Shown here: one piece after another, positions 31,618-39,828 of the stretch
Layout of the letters: each line of letters begins with the position of its first letter
Numbering within the stretch: position 1 is the stretch's first letter
Origin: Nitrospira sp.
Lineage (GTDB): Bacteria > Nitrospirota > Nitrospiria > SBBL01 > JAADHI01
Reading direction: 5' to 3'
Length of the DNA: 43,342 bases
Assembly: GCA_027020665.1 (NCBI GenBank)
Contig: JALUVJ010000092.1
Span: forward strand, 1 to 43,342
Notes under the pieces: generated by a model
The model's database searches: none
Told to the model about the DNA's origin: nothing
Seen by the model: the letters and a program-made list of their open reading frames with translations, nothing else
Program-made: the position numbers and the translations under genes

Positions 31618-33483
31618 TTAATGTCCGTCGAGCAAAACGCCCACTTGCGGTTTTTCAGCCAAACCGCTTGTTCGCGCGAGCGATTCAAAGGTCTGATTAC
31701 CCCAAAAAAAACCGCGCGGCACCGTGGTCGGGACCACAATCACGTAAAACAGTGCGCGGCCCACCGTCTCATGGGCGACGGCAATCAAAAAAATCGCGCT
31801 CCATGCGGTCATGCCGAGTGCGCCGGCGGGCGGGAAAAAGCAAAAAACCAGAGTCGCGCCCATCAATAGCGCCCAAGTGTAAAAGCGCGCGCGATTGATT
31901 TTTCCAAAAACAGTTTCCATCCGCATGCGGGAAACCGCAGCCTCTTCTCCCGTTGCTTTTAAATAAGACAAAAGTTGAATCCGTGCGATTTGTTGCAAAA
32001 TCAATCCTCCGGCGAGAAAAACCGCGAGCAAGCGGAGTACCGGGGCAATCTCTTCGCCTTTTGCCAGTCCGCTTAGTCCGAAAACCGTGCCGATGGCCGT
32101 GCTGCCTAAAATCAAAGCACTGGAGAAAAACACGCCGCCGGAATGCCAATGATCCCAAAAAGGGCGAGCCGGAATACGGTAACAGCGGTACATGCAATAG
32201 AGGCCCAGCGGCCCCAAAATACCGGCCCCGGCCCCCAGCATGATCGGTGCAAGCTTTGCGGGTGTTTCGGGCAACCATGCCGTCAGCACCGGGAAAACGC
32301 TTACGAAAGTATAGGCCGTCATCAATCCGTAAAAAGCGCCCATCGTGGCAATTTCGCGGCTGACCCAGGAATGACGCAGATTATTCATCGCCCGATAAAA
32401 ATATTGCGGTTTGCCGAGATGCAATGTCGATAAAACAAGCGCAAAGCTTTGCAAGCCGACCAGCACAAAAAGGGTGAGCCCCAGCATCACAGCATTATTT
32501 TGTGGAGACAACAGCACCGCCGCTGTGCGGCTCCATTGCGGCAATAAAAAGAGCAAAGCAAATGCGCCCACGGCAAACTGAGAAATGAGTGTGAACAGCA
32601 CGAGCGGATCTTCTCTTGAACGGAGTTTGCCGATATTCCAGGCCGCCGCCGAAGGGCCGCTTTCTTTTTCTTTAATCTTAAAGGCGGGCTGTGCCGCAGA
32701 TGCCGATGTAAATGCTCTATTTTGAGGCTTCTCTTGATCGTAAGACACCGGCGCATCGTCCATGCGATGAAAACGGTCCGGCAAAGTTTGCTTGAGCTGA
32801 AATCGGATATTCGGACGCGAGATGCTTGGATTTGTGAATGACGGCATGTTCAGTACCGCCTCCTGCTGTTTTTTCGGAATTTCATCAATCACTCCAAAAT
32901 CCAATGCATTGCCCAGACAGGCATCCACGCAGGCGGGCTGCAAGCCGGCTTCCAGTCGATCCACACACATATTGCATTTTTGAACCTGACCCTTTTCCGT
33001 ATCCAATTGCGGCGCATTATAGGGACACACCCAAGTGCAATAGCCGCAGCCGAAACAAATCTCAGGATCTTGCAGCACGGCCCCGTATTCCAAATACTTT
33101 GTGTAGGCGCGTGTCGGACAGCCTTTGAGGCAGACGGGGTCTTCACAATGATTGCAGGCCATGGAGATATTAATGCGTGTGACATCGGGGTAAGTGCCGC
33201 CTTCGATCACCCCGACACGCCGGTAGGCCATGTGGGGGGGCAAATCGTTTTTTTCGGAGCAGGCGGATTCACAGGCGTGGCAGGCGATGCAATTATCGGC
33301 ATTAAAGTGAAAGCCGTGTTGTTTGTAACGGTTTGGATTTTTGCCCTTCGACGCCCCGCAGGCGTAAGCGTTGATTTCGAGCGGGACATCAATCAAGTGC
33401 GGATAAAGTTCGTCGAGCGCGATGTTTGTCCCGTGCCGGCTCAGCTTGGGCTTTGGTATTTCAGTCTGATGCGGATTGGCCAT
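31618..33483 (-). CDS. DmsB-DmsC fusion: four-cluster ferredoxin plus membrane anchor
   Basis: 621 residues joining two subunits that are normally separate. Residues 60-190 carry four [4Fe-4S] cysteine sets: C65/68/71/75, C110/113/118/122, C143/146/149/153 and C170/173/185/189, as in DmsB/NrfC. A linker of about 100 residues follows, then a DmsC-type anchor with eight or nine hydrophobic segments (for example VLVGLQSFALVLSTLHLGKP, with the family-typical RAMNNLRHSWVSREI). DmsC anchors oxidise menaquinol. Placed 7 nt after the nitrate reductase gene, it should pass quinol electrons to that enzyme, which is unusual for an assimilatory reductase. Its stop is 31 nt before the nirD ATG. Confidence 0.92.
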   Translation of the reverse strand: MANPHQTEIPKPKLSRHGTNIALDELYPHLIDVPLEINAYACGASKGKNPNRYKQHGFHFNADNCIACHACESACSEKNDLPPHMAYRRVGVIEGGTYPDVTRINISMACNHCEDPVCLKGCPTRAYTKYLEYGAVLQDPEICFGCGYCTWVCPYNAPQLDTEKGQVQKCNMCVDRLEAGLQPACVDACLGNALDFGVIDEIPKKQQEAVLNMPSFTNPSISRPNIRFQLKQTLPDRFHRMDDAPVSYDQEKPQNRAFTSASAAQPAFKIKEKESGPSAAAWNIGKLRSREDPLVLFTLISQFAVGAFALLFLLPQWSRTAAVLLSPQNNAVMLGLTLFVLVGLQSFALVLSTLHLGKPQYFYRAMNNLRHSWVSREIATMGAFYGLMTAYTFVSVFPVLTAWLPETPAKLAPIMLGAGAGILGPLGLYCMYRCYRIPARPFWDHWHSGGVFFSSALILGSTAIGTVFGLSGLAKGEEIAPVLRLLAVFLAGGLILQQIARIQLLSYLKATGEEAAVSRMRMETVFGKINRARFYTWALLMGATLVFCFFPPAGALGMTAWSAIFLIAVAHETVGRALFYVIVVPTTVPRGFFWGNQTFESLARTSGLAEKPQVGVLLDGH

Positions 33484-33490
33484 AGGGCTC

Positions 33491-35671
33491 CTAATATGTC
33501 CTCAAGCGTGCAGCCGTTTTCGCCGCCGCATCCTGATCCATCAACAGTTCGATGCGCACGGCGGATTGTTTGTAAGCGGGTTGTCTGGAATAAGGATCGA
33601 GCAAGCCTTTTACAAGCCGATTCACACAGTTGTAATAATGCATGGGGATGAAGACCGCATCCGGCGCGACCCGTTCCGTCAACTGGACCAATACAATCGC
33701 CGAGGAGCGGCGTGAAATCACCCGCACAAAATCCATCGCGCGAACGCCCAGTTCCTCTGCCGTGCGCGGATTCATTTCCATGTAGGGTGCCGGGCTGAAT
33801 TTATTCAGATTGCCGATCTTTCCCGTTTTGGTCCGCGTGTGCCAATGTTCAATCACCCGGCCCGAATTGAGCCAAAAGGGATATTCTTCACAAGGCACTT
33901 CATTATTGTCCACAAAAGGCAGGGCGATGAGTTTGGCTTTTCCGTCGGGATATTGAAACCGGCCCTCGGTGTAAAGCCGGGGGCTGCCTGTTTGGTTTTT
34001 AGTATTGCAGGGCCACTGAATGCCACGCGCCGCTTCGATTTTTTCATGCGTCATGGCCGAATAATCACAAAGCCGTCCTTTGGAGGCCGCACGGATTTCG
34101 TCAAAAACTGCGGCGGGCGTGTCTGCAAAGTGCAGGTCTTTTGCACGTTCAAAGCGTTTGGCGAGTTGTGTGAAAATCCAGAGATCGGGTTTTGCCTGTC
34201 CCGGCGGTTCGACGACTTTTCGCACGAGATTCACGCGACGCTCGGTGTTTGTAAATACGCCTGTTTTTTCACCCCATAGCGCCGCAGGCAAATAAACATG
34301 AGCCGATTCTACCGTTTCAACATCGGCGTAAGCATCCTGAACGACTAGAAATTCCAGTTGATCCAATATGTTACGAATCTGCGGGCTGTTCGGCATCGAA
34401 GTCATGGGGTTGGTGGCGATGAGCCATAGGCCCTTGATTTCACCGCGTTCAATTGCGGGGAAGATGTCTGTTTCGGTGAGGCCGCGCTTTTCAGGAAAAT
34501 AGCGCGCGTCCACACCCCAAAAATCAGCGGCAAAAGCGCGGTCGGCTTTATTTTCCAAAGTCCGATAAGCCGGCAGTCCGGAGCAGGAAGAAAACTCGCG
34601 CGTGCCCATGGCGTTGCACTGGCCGGTAATCGAAAGCGAAGTGCCGCCGGGTTTGCCGATGTTGCCCGTAATCAGGTTCAAATTGTTGATGGCAGCCACG
34701 CCGTCGGAGCCGTGTGTGGACTGATTGATGCCCATCGTCCAAATCGTCATAGCCGCATTTGCCTCAGCGTAAATCCGCGCCGTTTTACGAATCAGGTCCG
34801 CCGTGATGCCGCAAATCGCTTCGGCCTTCTCCGGGCTGCACTCCTCGATCAATTTTTTGAAATTGTCAAAACCGTTGGTATGGGCGCGAATGTAGGCCTC
34901 GTCCTGTAAACCTTCTTTGAGGATGACATGGGCCATCGCGTTGAGCAGGGCTAAATCCGTGCCGGGAGTTACCGGAAGATGGATGTCCGCCATTTGCGCC
35001 AACATGGTCACACGCGGATCAACCACGATCATCGGGAAAGGGCGGCGATCGCGGGCCTCTTTGAGGCGATAGTAGATAATAGGGTGTTGCTCCGGCAGGT
35101 TGGAGCCGAGGGCTAAAAGGCAGCCCGTGTGTTCAAAATCCTCATAACAACCCGGCGGGCCGTCGCTGCCGAAGGAACGTTTATAACCGGAGACGGCGGA
35201 GGCCATGCACAGCGTGGTATTGCCGTCGTAATTGTTGGTGCCGATGACGCCCCGGACGAGTTTGCCGAGGGTGTAAAATTCTTCGGTGTAGAGCTGGCCG
35301 GTCGAAACAATGGCGAAGCTGTCGCGACCGTAAAGGGCCTGGATGCGGCTGATCTCGGCAGCGGTTTTGTTGAGGGTTTCGTCCCAAGTGCTTTTTTGAT
35401 AGGGGTCGGCGCGATCTTTCCGAATAAGCGGGACGGTCCCCCGGTTTTTAGATTCAAAAACCTCGTACTCAAAAATGCCTTTCAAACACAGCTTGCCGCG
35501 ATTGACATCGGCATCGTTCACACCGCGTGCGGTAACGGCTTTGCCTTCGGCATTGACACCCACTTCCAGCGAGCAGCCTGTGGAACAATAACCGCAGGTG
35601 GTGTAGACCCATTTTTCAATCGGTTTGACCGGAAGCTTGATTTCATTTTTGTGTGTACGTCCGAACAACAT
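33491..35671 (-). CDS. nasA: Molybdopterin nitrate reductase, NasA/NarB type
   Basis: Catalytic subunit reducing nitrate to nitrite, 726 residues. The N-terminal [4Fe-4S] site is C26, C29, C33 and C62 (TTCGYCSTGC, GKLCLKG). The Mo-ligand cysteine is Cys155 in NTTLCMASAVSGYKRSFGSD, the pattern of NarB/NasA and NapA. Molybdopterin_bind motifs such as GINQSTHGSDGVAAINNLNL and the C-terminal dinucleotide-binding domain (WLNSGRVIEHWHTRTKTGKI) are intact. There is no twin-arginine signal, so it acts in the cytoplasm. It lacks the C-terminal BFD or flavin module of some NasA, consistent with electrons coming through the adjacent DmsBC fusion. First gene of the operon; SD weak. Confidence 0.92.
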   Translation of the reverse strand: MLFGRTHKNEIKLPVKPIEKWVYTTCGYCSTGCSLEVGVNAEGKAVTARGVNDADVNRGKLCLKGIFEYEVFESKNRGTVPLIRKDRADPYQKSTWDETLNKTAAEISRIQALYGRDSFAIVSTGQLYTEEFYTLGKLVRGVIGTNNYDGNTTLCMASAVSGYKRSFGSDGPPGCYEDFEHTGCLLALGSNLPEQHPIIYYRLKEARDRRPFPMIVVDPRVTMLAQMADIHLPVTPGTDLALLNAMAHVILKEGLQDEAYIRAHTNGFDNFKKLIEECSPEKAEAICGITADLIRKTARIYAEANAAMTIWTMGINQSTHGSDGVAAINNLNLITGNIGKPGGTSLSITGQCNAMGTREFSSCSGLPAYRTLENKADRAFAADFWGVDARYFPEKRGLTETDIFPAIERGEIKGLWLIATNPMTSMPNSPQIRNILDQLEFLVVQDAYADVETVESAHVYLPAALWGEKTGVFTNTERRVNLVRKVVEPPGQAKPDLWIFTQLAKRFERAKDLHFADTPAAVFDEIRAASKGRLCDYSAMTHEKIEAARGIQWPCNTKNQTGSPRLYTEGRFQYPDGKAKLIALPFVDNNEVPCEEYPFWLNSGRVIEHWHTRTKTGKIGNLNKFSPAPYMEMNPRTAEELGVRAMDFVRVISRRSSAIVLVQLTERVAPDAVFIPMHYYNCVNRLVKGLLDPYSRQPAYKQSAVRIELLMDQDAAAKTAARLRTY

Positions 35672-35698
35672 CGATCTTTACCCGGCATTTTCAAGGTT

Positions 35699-35767
35699 AA
35701 AAAAAAGCACATGGACCGTCTTTGTGATCCAGGCGCCTTCGCCAAGCAAAACACGACATTGTGTTTT
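35699..35767 (-). promoter_or_regulatory. Attenuator-like leader of the nitrate operon (ANTAR-type candidate)
   Basis: Read on the minus strand. Hairpin P1 is AAAACAC-AATGTC-GTGTTTT (35767-35748): a 7-bp stem with a six-base loop having A at position 1 and G at position 4, the signature of ANTAR-protein targets. A second hairpin GGCG-AAGG-CGCC (35743-35732) follows. It shares GCGCC with an intrinsic terminator whose arms are 35736-35726 and 35717-35707 (10 of 11 paired), ending in eight T residues (35706-35699). The second and third structures are mutually exclusive, as in NasR/NasT-controlled leaders. The second loop does not fit the six-base consensus well. Confidence 0.65.
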
Positions 35768-35787
35768 GTTATTCCCCTTTTAAGGTA

Positions 35788-35804
35788 AAGCAATGTCTGT
35801 GCCT
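35788..35804 (-). promoter_or_regulatory. Sigma-54 promoter of the nitrate assimilation operon
   Basis: On the minus strand, AGGCACAGACATTGCTT. The GG (-24) and GC (-12) elements are separated by exactly 10 bp, and the site closely matches the consensus TGGCAC-N5-TTGCT. Transcription should start near 35778, about 11 nt before the first leader hairpin. A sigma-54 activator is encoded at the other end of the operon. Confidence 0.8.
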
Positions 35805-35942
35805 ATTTTCTTGGGTGCGAAAAAACTAAAAATTGCTTTAGATTACAAGGAGGTTAATCAAAAGCCGGTTTAGAATCCTCGCAATTTTGAATGCAAAGTA
35901 CGACATTTTTGTCTGCTTTCCAACAAAAAAGAGGGGCGGGTT

Positions 35943-36104
35943 TTAATCGGTTAAATCCTTCAATTTCTTTTTAGCTTTGTCCAGGGTTTTTTTGATTTCC
36001 TTTTCCGCTTTTTCAGTCGGTGTTTCTTTTTTGCAGCCGAGATAAAAAAAGGGCAGGGAGATCAACAGCGAACAAAGCAAAATACTTTTTATGACTTCTT
36101 TCAT
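35943..36104 (-). CDS. Very small lipoprotein
   Basis: 53 residues from ATG 36104: MKEVIKSILLCSLLISLPFF, then YLGC lipobox-like site, then a Lys/Glu-rich amphipathic helix (KAEKEIKKTLDKAKKKLKDL). The lipobox is imperfect (Tyr at -3). SD is weak. It starts 18 nt after the DUF1653 gene stops on the same strand, so the two are probably co-transcribed. Similar tiny lipoproteins are common and mostly of unknown role. Confidence 0.6.
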   Translation of the reverse strand: MKEVIKSILLCSLLISLPFFYLGCKKETPTEKAEKEIKKTLDKAKKKLKDLTD

Positions 36105-36121
36105 CAGGTCTTTGTCTCTGC

Positions 36122-36343
36122 TCAAAACGCCCGGACCAGTTTGAAACGCGGGCCTTTGTAATCCGGTTTTTCGACTTCTTCCATAAACATGTTTTTTGGC
36201 CGAATGCATAGGGTGTATGCGCCATAAAGGGCGCGATACACAACATGGGCTTCTTCGGTTTCGCTATGAATTGCGACACCGAGGACTTCGTAGTCTTTTC
36301 CCTTGTAGTGACGGTAAATGCCGGGTTTGAGTGCATCATCCAT
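36122..36343 (-). CDS. DUF1653 domain protein
   Basis: 73 residues, essentially one DUF1653 domain: LKPGIYRHYKGKDYEVLGVA, then IHSETEEAHVVYRALYGAYT, RPKNMFMEEV and a PRFKLV end. The family is a compact beta protein of unknown function found across bacteria as a stand-alone protein. It precedes the small lipoprotein gene. Confidence 0.88.
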   Translation of the reverse strand: MDDALKPGIYRHYKGKDYEVLGVAIHSETEEAHVVYRALYGAYTLCIRPKNMFMEEVEKPDYKGPRFKLVRAF

Positions 36344-36507
36344 GTTCAGGAATCTCCGATTAAGTCATGAATTGTTTTCTCAAGGCAAAAATTCCCGGCT
36401 TTTGTGTTACAAATTTTGTCAATAGCGGGCTGTTTCCTGCAAGTTGCGCCTTGAATCTGAACATTTTATCTCTTGAAAAATGCAATACGGATTTAATCAG
36501 CGCTTCC

Positions 36508-37296
36508 CTAAAAATCTTTCAGCAAGGATTGTTTTTTTTCGCGGTATTCTTCTTCCGTAATCAGGTCTTCGTCGCGAAAGCGTTTCAAGGTTCGGAGCCG
36601 TTCTTCAAGTGTCGCCGGCGGCAGGGCGGGGGAGCGGACTGTTGTCGGCGATTCGGGGTTTGGAAAATCGGCATAGTCAATCACGAGCCAGTGACGGTCT
36701 GAACCGGGAAGTCCCAGTACGTTTTTATAGCTGCGATAGGCCATTTTTTTACCTTCGACCAGTTCAAAGGCGTAACGCCCTTTTTCGGATTGTTTTAACC
36801 CGAGTCCCGCTCTTGAAGGATGACGGCCTTTGAGAAGCGGGACTTGGTAATGATTGACTTTGAGGTGAAGTTTTCCGTTTTTGACTAAGAAAAATCCGGA
36901 GGTGACGGCAACGGTATTGCCGTCGCCCGGCGTCATCTGATAAAAATTAATTTTTTCATGGGGACTTGCCTCGGCAAGGGCTTGAGAAAACCGTATTGCA
37001 ATTTTCTCGGTGGTGTTCGGGGCGAATAACGGGTTTGTTTCATCTTTTGAAAAAAAAGACATCAGCATACCGGTCTGAGGCCCCACCTTGAGCGAGGCAA
37101 GAACCTTTTTCATTTCAGATGCCGGAATTTGTGCGGGATGTGCATAGGGTGCTTCAAGCTCGGGGACATCTAAAATTGCCTGCTGATCCAGTACAATCAG
37201 AAGGTCGTCCTCTTCCAGCGCCACCCGCTGTAAATGGCTCGGGCCGGCACAAGCTGTTATCAATATAAAAAAACTAAAAAAAATAAAATACCGCAT
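36508..37296 (-). CDS. Lipoprotein with C-terminal SHOCT domain
   Basis: 262 residues from ATG 37296 (SD GGAG, eight bases away): MRYFIFFSFFILITACAGPS with a standard lipobox ITAC. The frame is open 39 codons further upstream but that would hide the signal. The middle part is a beta-rich domain I do not recognise (FYQMTPGDGNTVAVTSGFFL, LHLKVNHYQVPLLKG). The last 33 residues, LEERLRTLKRFRDEDLITEE plus YREKKQSLLKDF, are a SHOCT motif (short C-terminal oligomerisation element). It lies 85 nt downstream of the cysZ-like gene on the same strand. A dispersed repeat copy begins at its stop codon. Confidence 0.78.
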   Translation of the reverse strand: MRYFIFFSFFILITACAGPSHLQRVALEEDDLLIVLDQQAILDVPELEAPYAHPAQIPASEMKKVLASLKVGPQTGMLMSFFSKDETNPLFAPNTTEKIAIRFSQALAEASPHEKINFYQMTPGDGNTVAVTSGFFLVKNGKLHLKVNHYQVPLLKGRHPSRAGLGLKQSEKGRYAFELVEGKKMAYRSYKNVLGLPGSDRHWLVIDYADFPNPESPTTVRSPALPPATLEERLRTLKRFRDEDLITEEEYREKKQSLLKDF

Positions 37297-37381
37297 GAAT
37301 TTTCTCCAAATGGCTCGATGGTTCTTAAAGCGGGGCGGGTATTGCGTCTCGCAGCATTGTAATTGAGAAGGCAGACTTTCT

Positions 37382-38116
37382 TCAACTGTGCGAATGTTCT
37401 GAAAATTGCTCAACCCACATCACCGTCGCCCCTGCAACGGCGGTCGGCATGGCCAAAAAATTCAGCACGGGGATCATAAGTAATAGCAAAATCGACGCAC
37501 CAAAGCCCCAAACCATGAGCCGTTTTTTTTGGAGCAGGGTGCGCTGTTCTGAAAAGAGAATATCGTGATTGGCCATCGGGTAATCCGCATATTCGAGGGC
37601 CAACATCCAGGCACTGAAGAGAAGCCAGAGCACGGATGCAACAATATTGACCCCCGGAACCAGAAAAAGCAGCAGCAAGGGCAGTGCGCGCAAGGCAAAA
37701 TAAGCCAGCTTTTTAAACTCCGAAATCAGGGCGGGCCAAAGCATGCGCAGGGTTTGCGCAAGATCAAAGGCCGTTTCCCGACCGCGGTTTCGGAGCCGTT
37801 GTTCCACACGTTCGGCTAGCAAACCGTTAAAAGGTGCGCCAATGAAGTTACAGACGTAAATAAAGGTAAAAAAGACGATGCCGGAAACAGTGAGGGCAAA
37901 AAGCGGCCAGAGCAACCAACTCAGCCAATCCAGCCACGCGGGCAGCAGCCAGGCCACCAAACGATTAAACTGTTGCGCGCCAAAAAAAATCAATGCCGAA
38001 AAAAGCGCAATGTTGATTAAAAGCGGTACAAATACATAACGGCGGAGACCGGGTTGCAGCATGAAGAAAAAACCGCGTAATAAATAGTGTGCCCCCAAAA
38101 AAGGATTGCCGTTCAA
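37382..38116 (-). CDS. cysZ: CysZ/EI24 family membrane protein (sulfate permease-like)
   Basis: About 245 residues from a TTG at 38116 with GAGGGAG four bases upstream. This start gives MNGNPFLGAHYLLRGFFFML, typical for the family; the frame is open 13 codons further. Several hydrophobic stretches follow (FVPLLINIALFSALIFFG, LFALTVSGIVFFTFIYV, ALPLLLLFLVPGVN). The family hallmarks NFIGAPFNGLLAERVE and WMLALEYADYPMANHDILF are present. CysZ brings sulfate into the cell for cysteine synthesis in E. coli; other family members are uncharacterised. No other sulfur gene is nearby, so the substrate is inferred from family only. Confidence 0.82.
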   Translation of the reverse strand: MNGNPFLGAHYLLRGFFFMLQPGLRRYVFVPLLINIALFSALIFFGAQQFNRLVAWLLPAWLDWLSWLLWPLFALTVSGIVFFTFIYVCNFIGAPFNGLLAERVEQRLRNRGRETAFDLAQTLRMLWPALISEFKKLAYFALRALPLLLLFLVPGVNIVASVLWLLFSAWMLALEYADYPMANHDILFSEQRTLLQKKRLMVWGFGASILLLLMIPVLNFLAMPTAVAGATVMWVEQFSEHSHS

Positions 38117-38197
38117 GTGACTCCCTCGAATGAAGCTCGTTGCGCTTAAAACCAAAATGCGAAACAGTATATCGCAATCGTGGAATCTTGTGAAATC

Positions 38198-38223
38198 TCA
38201 AATTCCACAATCGCGGAATTTGG
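38198..38223. repeat. Dispersed palindromic repeat, copy 3
   Basis: TCAAATTCCACAATCGCGG followed by AATTTGG, the same palindrome core as 22110-22136 and 22776-22803. It lies in the 243-nt gap between the divergent cysZ-like gene and elbB. Confidence 0.65.
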
Positions 38224-38359
38224 TGAAAGCCCCTTGATTGAACTTGATCTGTGTTTTTTGATAGGCTTCTTTTTACGGCGCGTGCGTGAAATTCTTAGGG
38301 GGGCTCAACGAATCGAAGCCTTTTGATGCAAAGGCTTTCATGATAGGGAGGAGGAGAAA

Positions 38360-39022
38360 ATGTCAAAAAAAATCGGGGTGATTTTATCCGGATGCGGCTA
38401 TCTGGACGGCGCGGAAATACAAGAATCGGTGTTGACCTTGTTGGCGATTGATCGTGAAGGGGCATCCGCTGTTTGCATGGCGCCCGATGTTGATCAAATG
38501 CATGTCGTAAACCACATCAGCCAAGAGGAAATGCCGGGGCAGCGCAATGTTTTGACCGAAGCCGGCCGCATTGTGCGCGGTCAAATACAAGATATCAAAA
38601 CCGTGTCCGCTTCCGACTTGGATGCGCTCATTTTGCCCGGCGGCTACGGTGTGGCTAAAAACCTTTCTGATTTTGCCGTAAAAGGCGCGGATTGCAGCGT
38701 GCAGGCTGATGTGGCCCGCTTACTTCGCGACATATTGAAAGCAAACAAACCCATCGGCGTGATTTGCATCGCACCGGCGGTGATGGCGAAAGTCGCGCAA
38801 GATTCGGGCGAGGCCGTGACTTTGACGATTGGAAACGATGCGGACACGGCGGCGGCTTTGGGAGAAATGGGTGTGCAACATGTCGATCGTCCCGTTGAGG
38901 ACATCGTCATTGATGAAGCACATAAAATTGTCTCGACACCGGCTTACATGCTGCCCGATCGTCTTTCAAAGATCGAAGAAGGCATCAGTAAGCTTGTGCA
39001 TGCCGTTATCGAAATGAGCTGA
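38360..39022 (+). CDS. elbB: ElbB, DJ-1/PfpI superfamily glyoxalase-like protein
   Basis: 220 residues with strong SD (GGAGGAGG). Features are KIGVILSGCGYLDGAEIQES, GRIVRGQIQDI, LILPGGYGVAKNLSDFA and the nucleophile elbow PIGVICIAPAVMAKV, with Cys as the putative catalytic residue, ending ISTPAYMLPD-like (VSTPAYMLPDR). ElbB of E. coli has low glyoxalase activity and was linked to isoprenoid synthesis. The substrate in vivo is not established. Likely monocistronic; yqgE follows after 239 nt with its own promoter. Confidence 0.93.
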   Translation: MSKKIGVILSGCGYLDGAEIQESVLTLLAIDREGASAVCMAPDVDQMHVVNHISQEEMPGQRNVLTEAGRIVRGQIQDIKTVSASDLDALILPGGYGVAKNLSDFAVKGADCSVQADVARLLRDILKANKPIGVICIAPAVMAKVAQDSGEAVTLTIGNDADTAAALGEMGVQHVDRPVEDIVIDEAHKIVSTPAYMLPDRLSKIEEGISKLVHAVIEMS

Positions 39023-39135
39023 ACAAAAGCAGCTTCAAATATAGAAGGTTTCATCCGCTCGTTTTTAACCTCCGTTGCGCCTAAATATCCGGGGCCTTTT
39101 ATCATTCAGGATTTGCGGGGTCCTGCGCGGATTGC

Positions 39136-39164
39136 TTGCCAATGACCGGATCTCGCGTTAAAAT
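39136..39164 (+). promoter_or_regulatory. Sigma-70-like promoter of yqgE
   Basis: TTGCCA (39136-39141), a 17-nt spacer and TAAAAT (39159-39164). Predicted start near 39171, leaving a leader of about 90 nt before ATG 39262. Confidence 0.6.
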
Positions 39165-39261
39165 ATAGAAGCATTGCAAGAGATTTATGAAGGCGTTTTG
39201 ATGGCGATATTTTTCTGAGTGTCCTTGTTTTTCTCGATATGCAGTGTTTTAAGGAGGATAG

Positions 39262-39828
39262 ATGAGCAATGAAATCACTCAGGTGGTTTCCAAGGGCAAG
39301 CTGTTGGTTGCCATGCCAAAGCTGAATGATCCTAATTTTCGTCAAACCGTTATTTTGCTTTGCGAATATAGTTCCGACGGTGCTTTGGGTGTTGTCTTAA
39401 ATCGCCCGACGGAAATGGCCGTTTCCATGCTGATGGATGGTTTCCAAGATGTCTCCGGTGAAAAAAAAGTCTATGCAGGTGGCCCCGTGGCAAGAAACGG
39501 CATGCTCGTCCTCTGCCGCAGTGATGAAACCTCCTACGACGGACACAATATTCTTGATGGTGTTTTTGTGCCGAAGGACCTGGATCGCATCAAAATCGCC
39601 GGCGCCTTGGGTGACAGCGGTGAAGTGCGGTGTTATCTCGGTTATGCAGGCTGGGCGCCCGGTCAATTAGAAGAAGAACTCTCTGAAGGCGCTTGGAGCC
39701 TGTTGCCTTCCGACCCCACACTGGTTTTTGACGCCGATCCTTCATTTCTCTGGTCGCAGATGATGCGCCGTTTGGGTGATCGATGGGCATTTTACGCGAC
39801 GATGCCGGCCGATCCGAGTTTGAACTAA
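39262..39828 (+). CDS. YqgE/AlgH family protein (DUF179)
   Basis: 188 residues with SD AAGGAGG. Conserved DUF179 features are GKLLVAMPKLNDPNFRQTVI, ALGVVLNRPTEM, YAGGPVARNGMLVL and CYLGYAGWAPGQLEEELSEG, then AWSLLPSDP and LWSQMMRRLGDRWAFYATMP. The family is widespread. In Pseudomonas AlgH affects alginate regulation, but no biochemical activity is firmly assigned. It probably stands as a single gene here. Confidence 0.93.
   Translation: MSNEITQVVSKGKLLVAMPKLNDPNFRQTVILLCEYSSDGALGVVLNRPTEMAVSMLMDGFQDVSGEKKVYAGGPVARNGMLVLCRSDETSYDGHNILDGVFVPKDLDRIKIAGALGDSGEVRCYLGYAGWAPGQLEEELSEGAWSLLPSDPTLVFDADPSFLWSQMMRRLGDRWAFYATMPADPSLN

Noticed and set aside
32980-33651. Plus-strand open frame of 223 codons
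   Set aside because: Lies opposite the cysteine-cluster region of the DmsBC fusion and the 3' end of the nitrate reductase, both of which are unmistakable.
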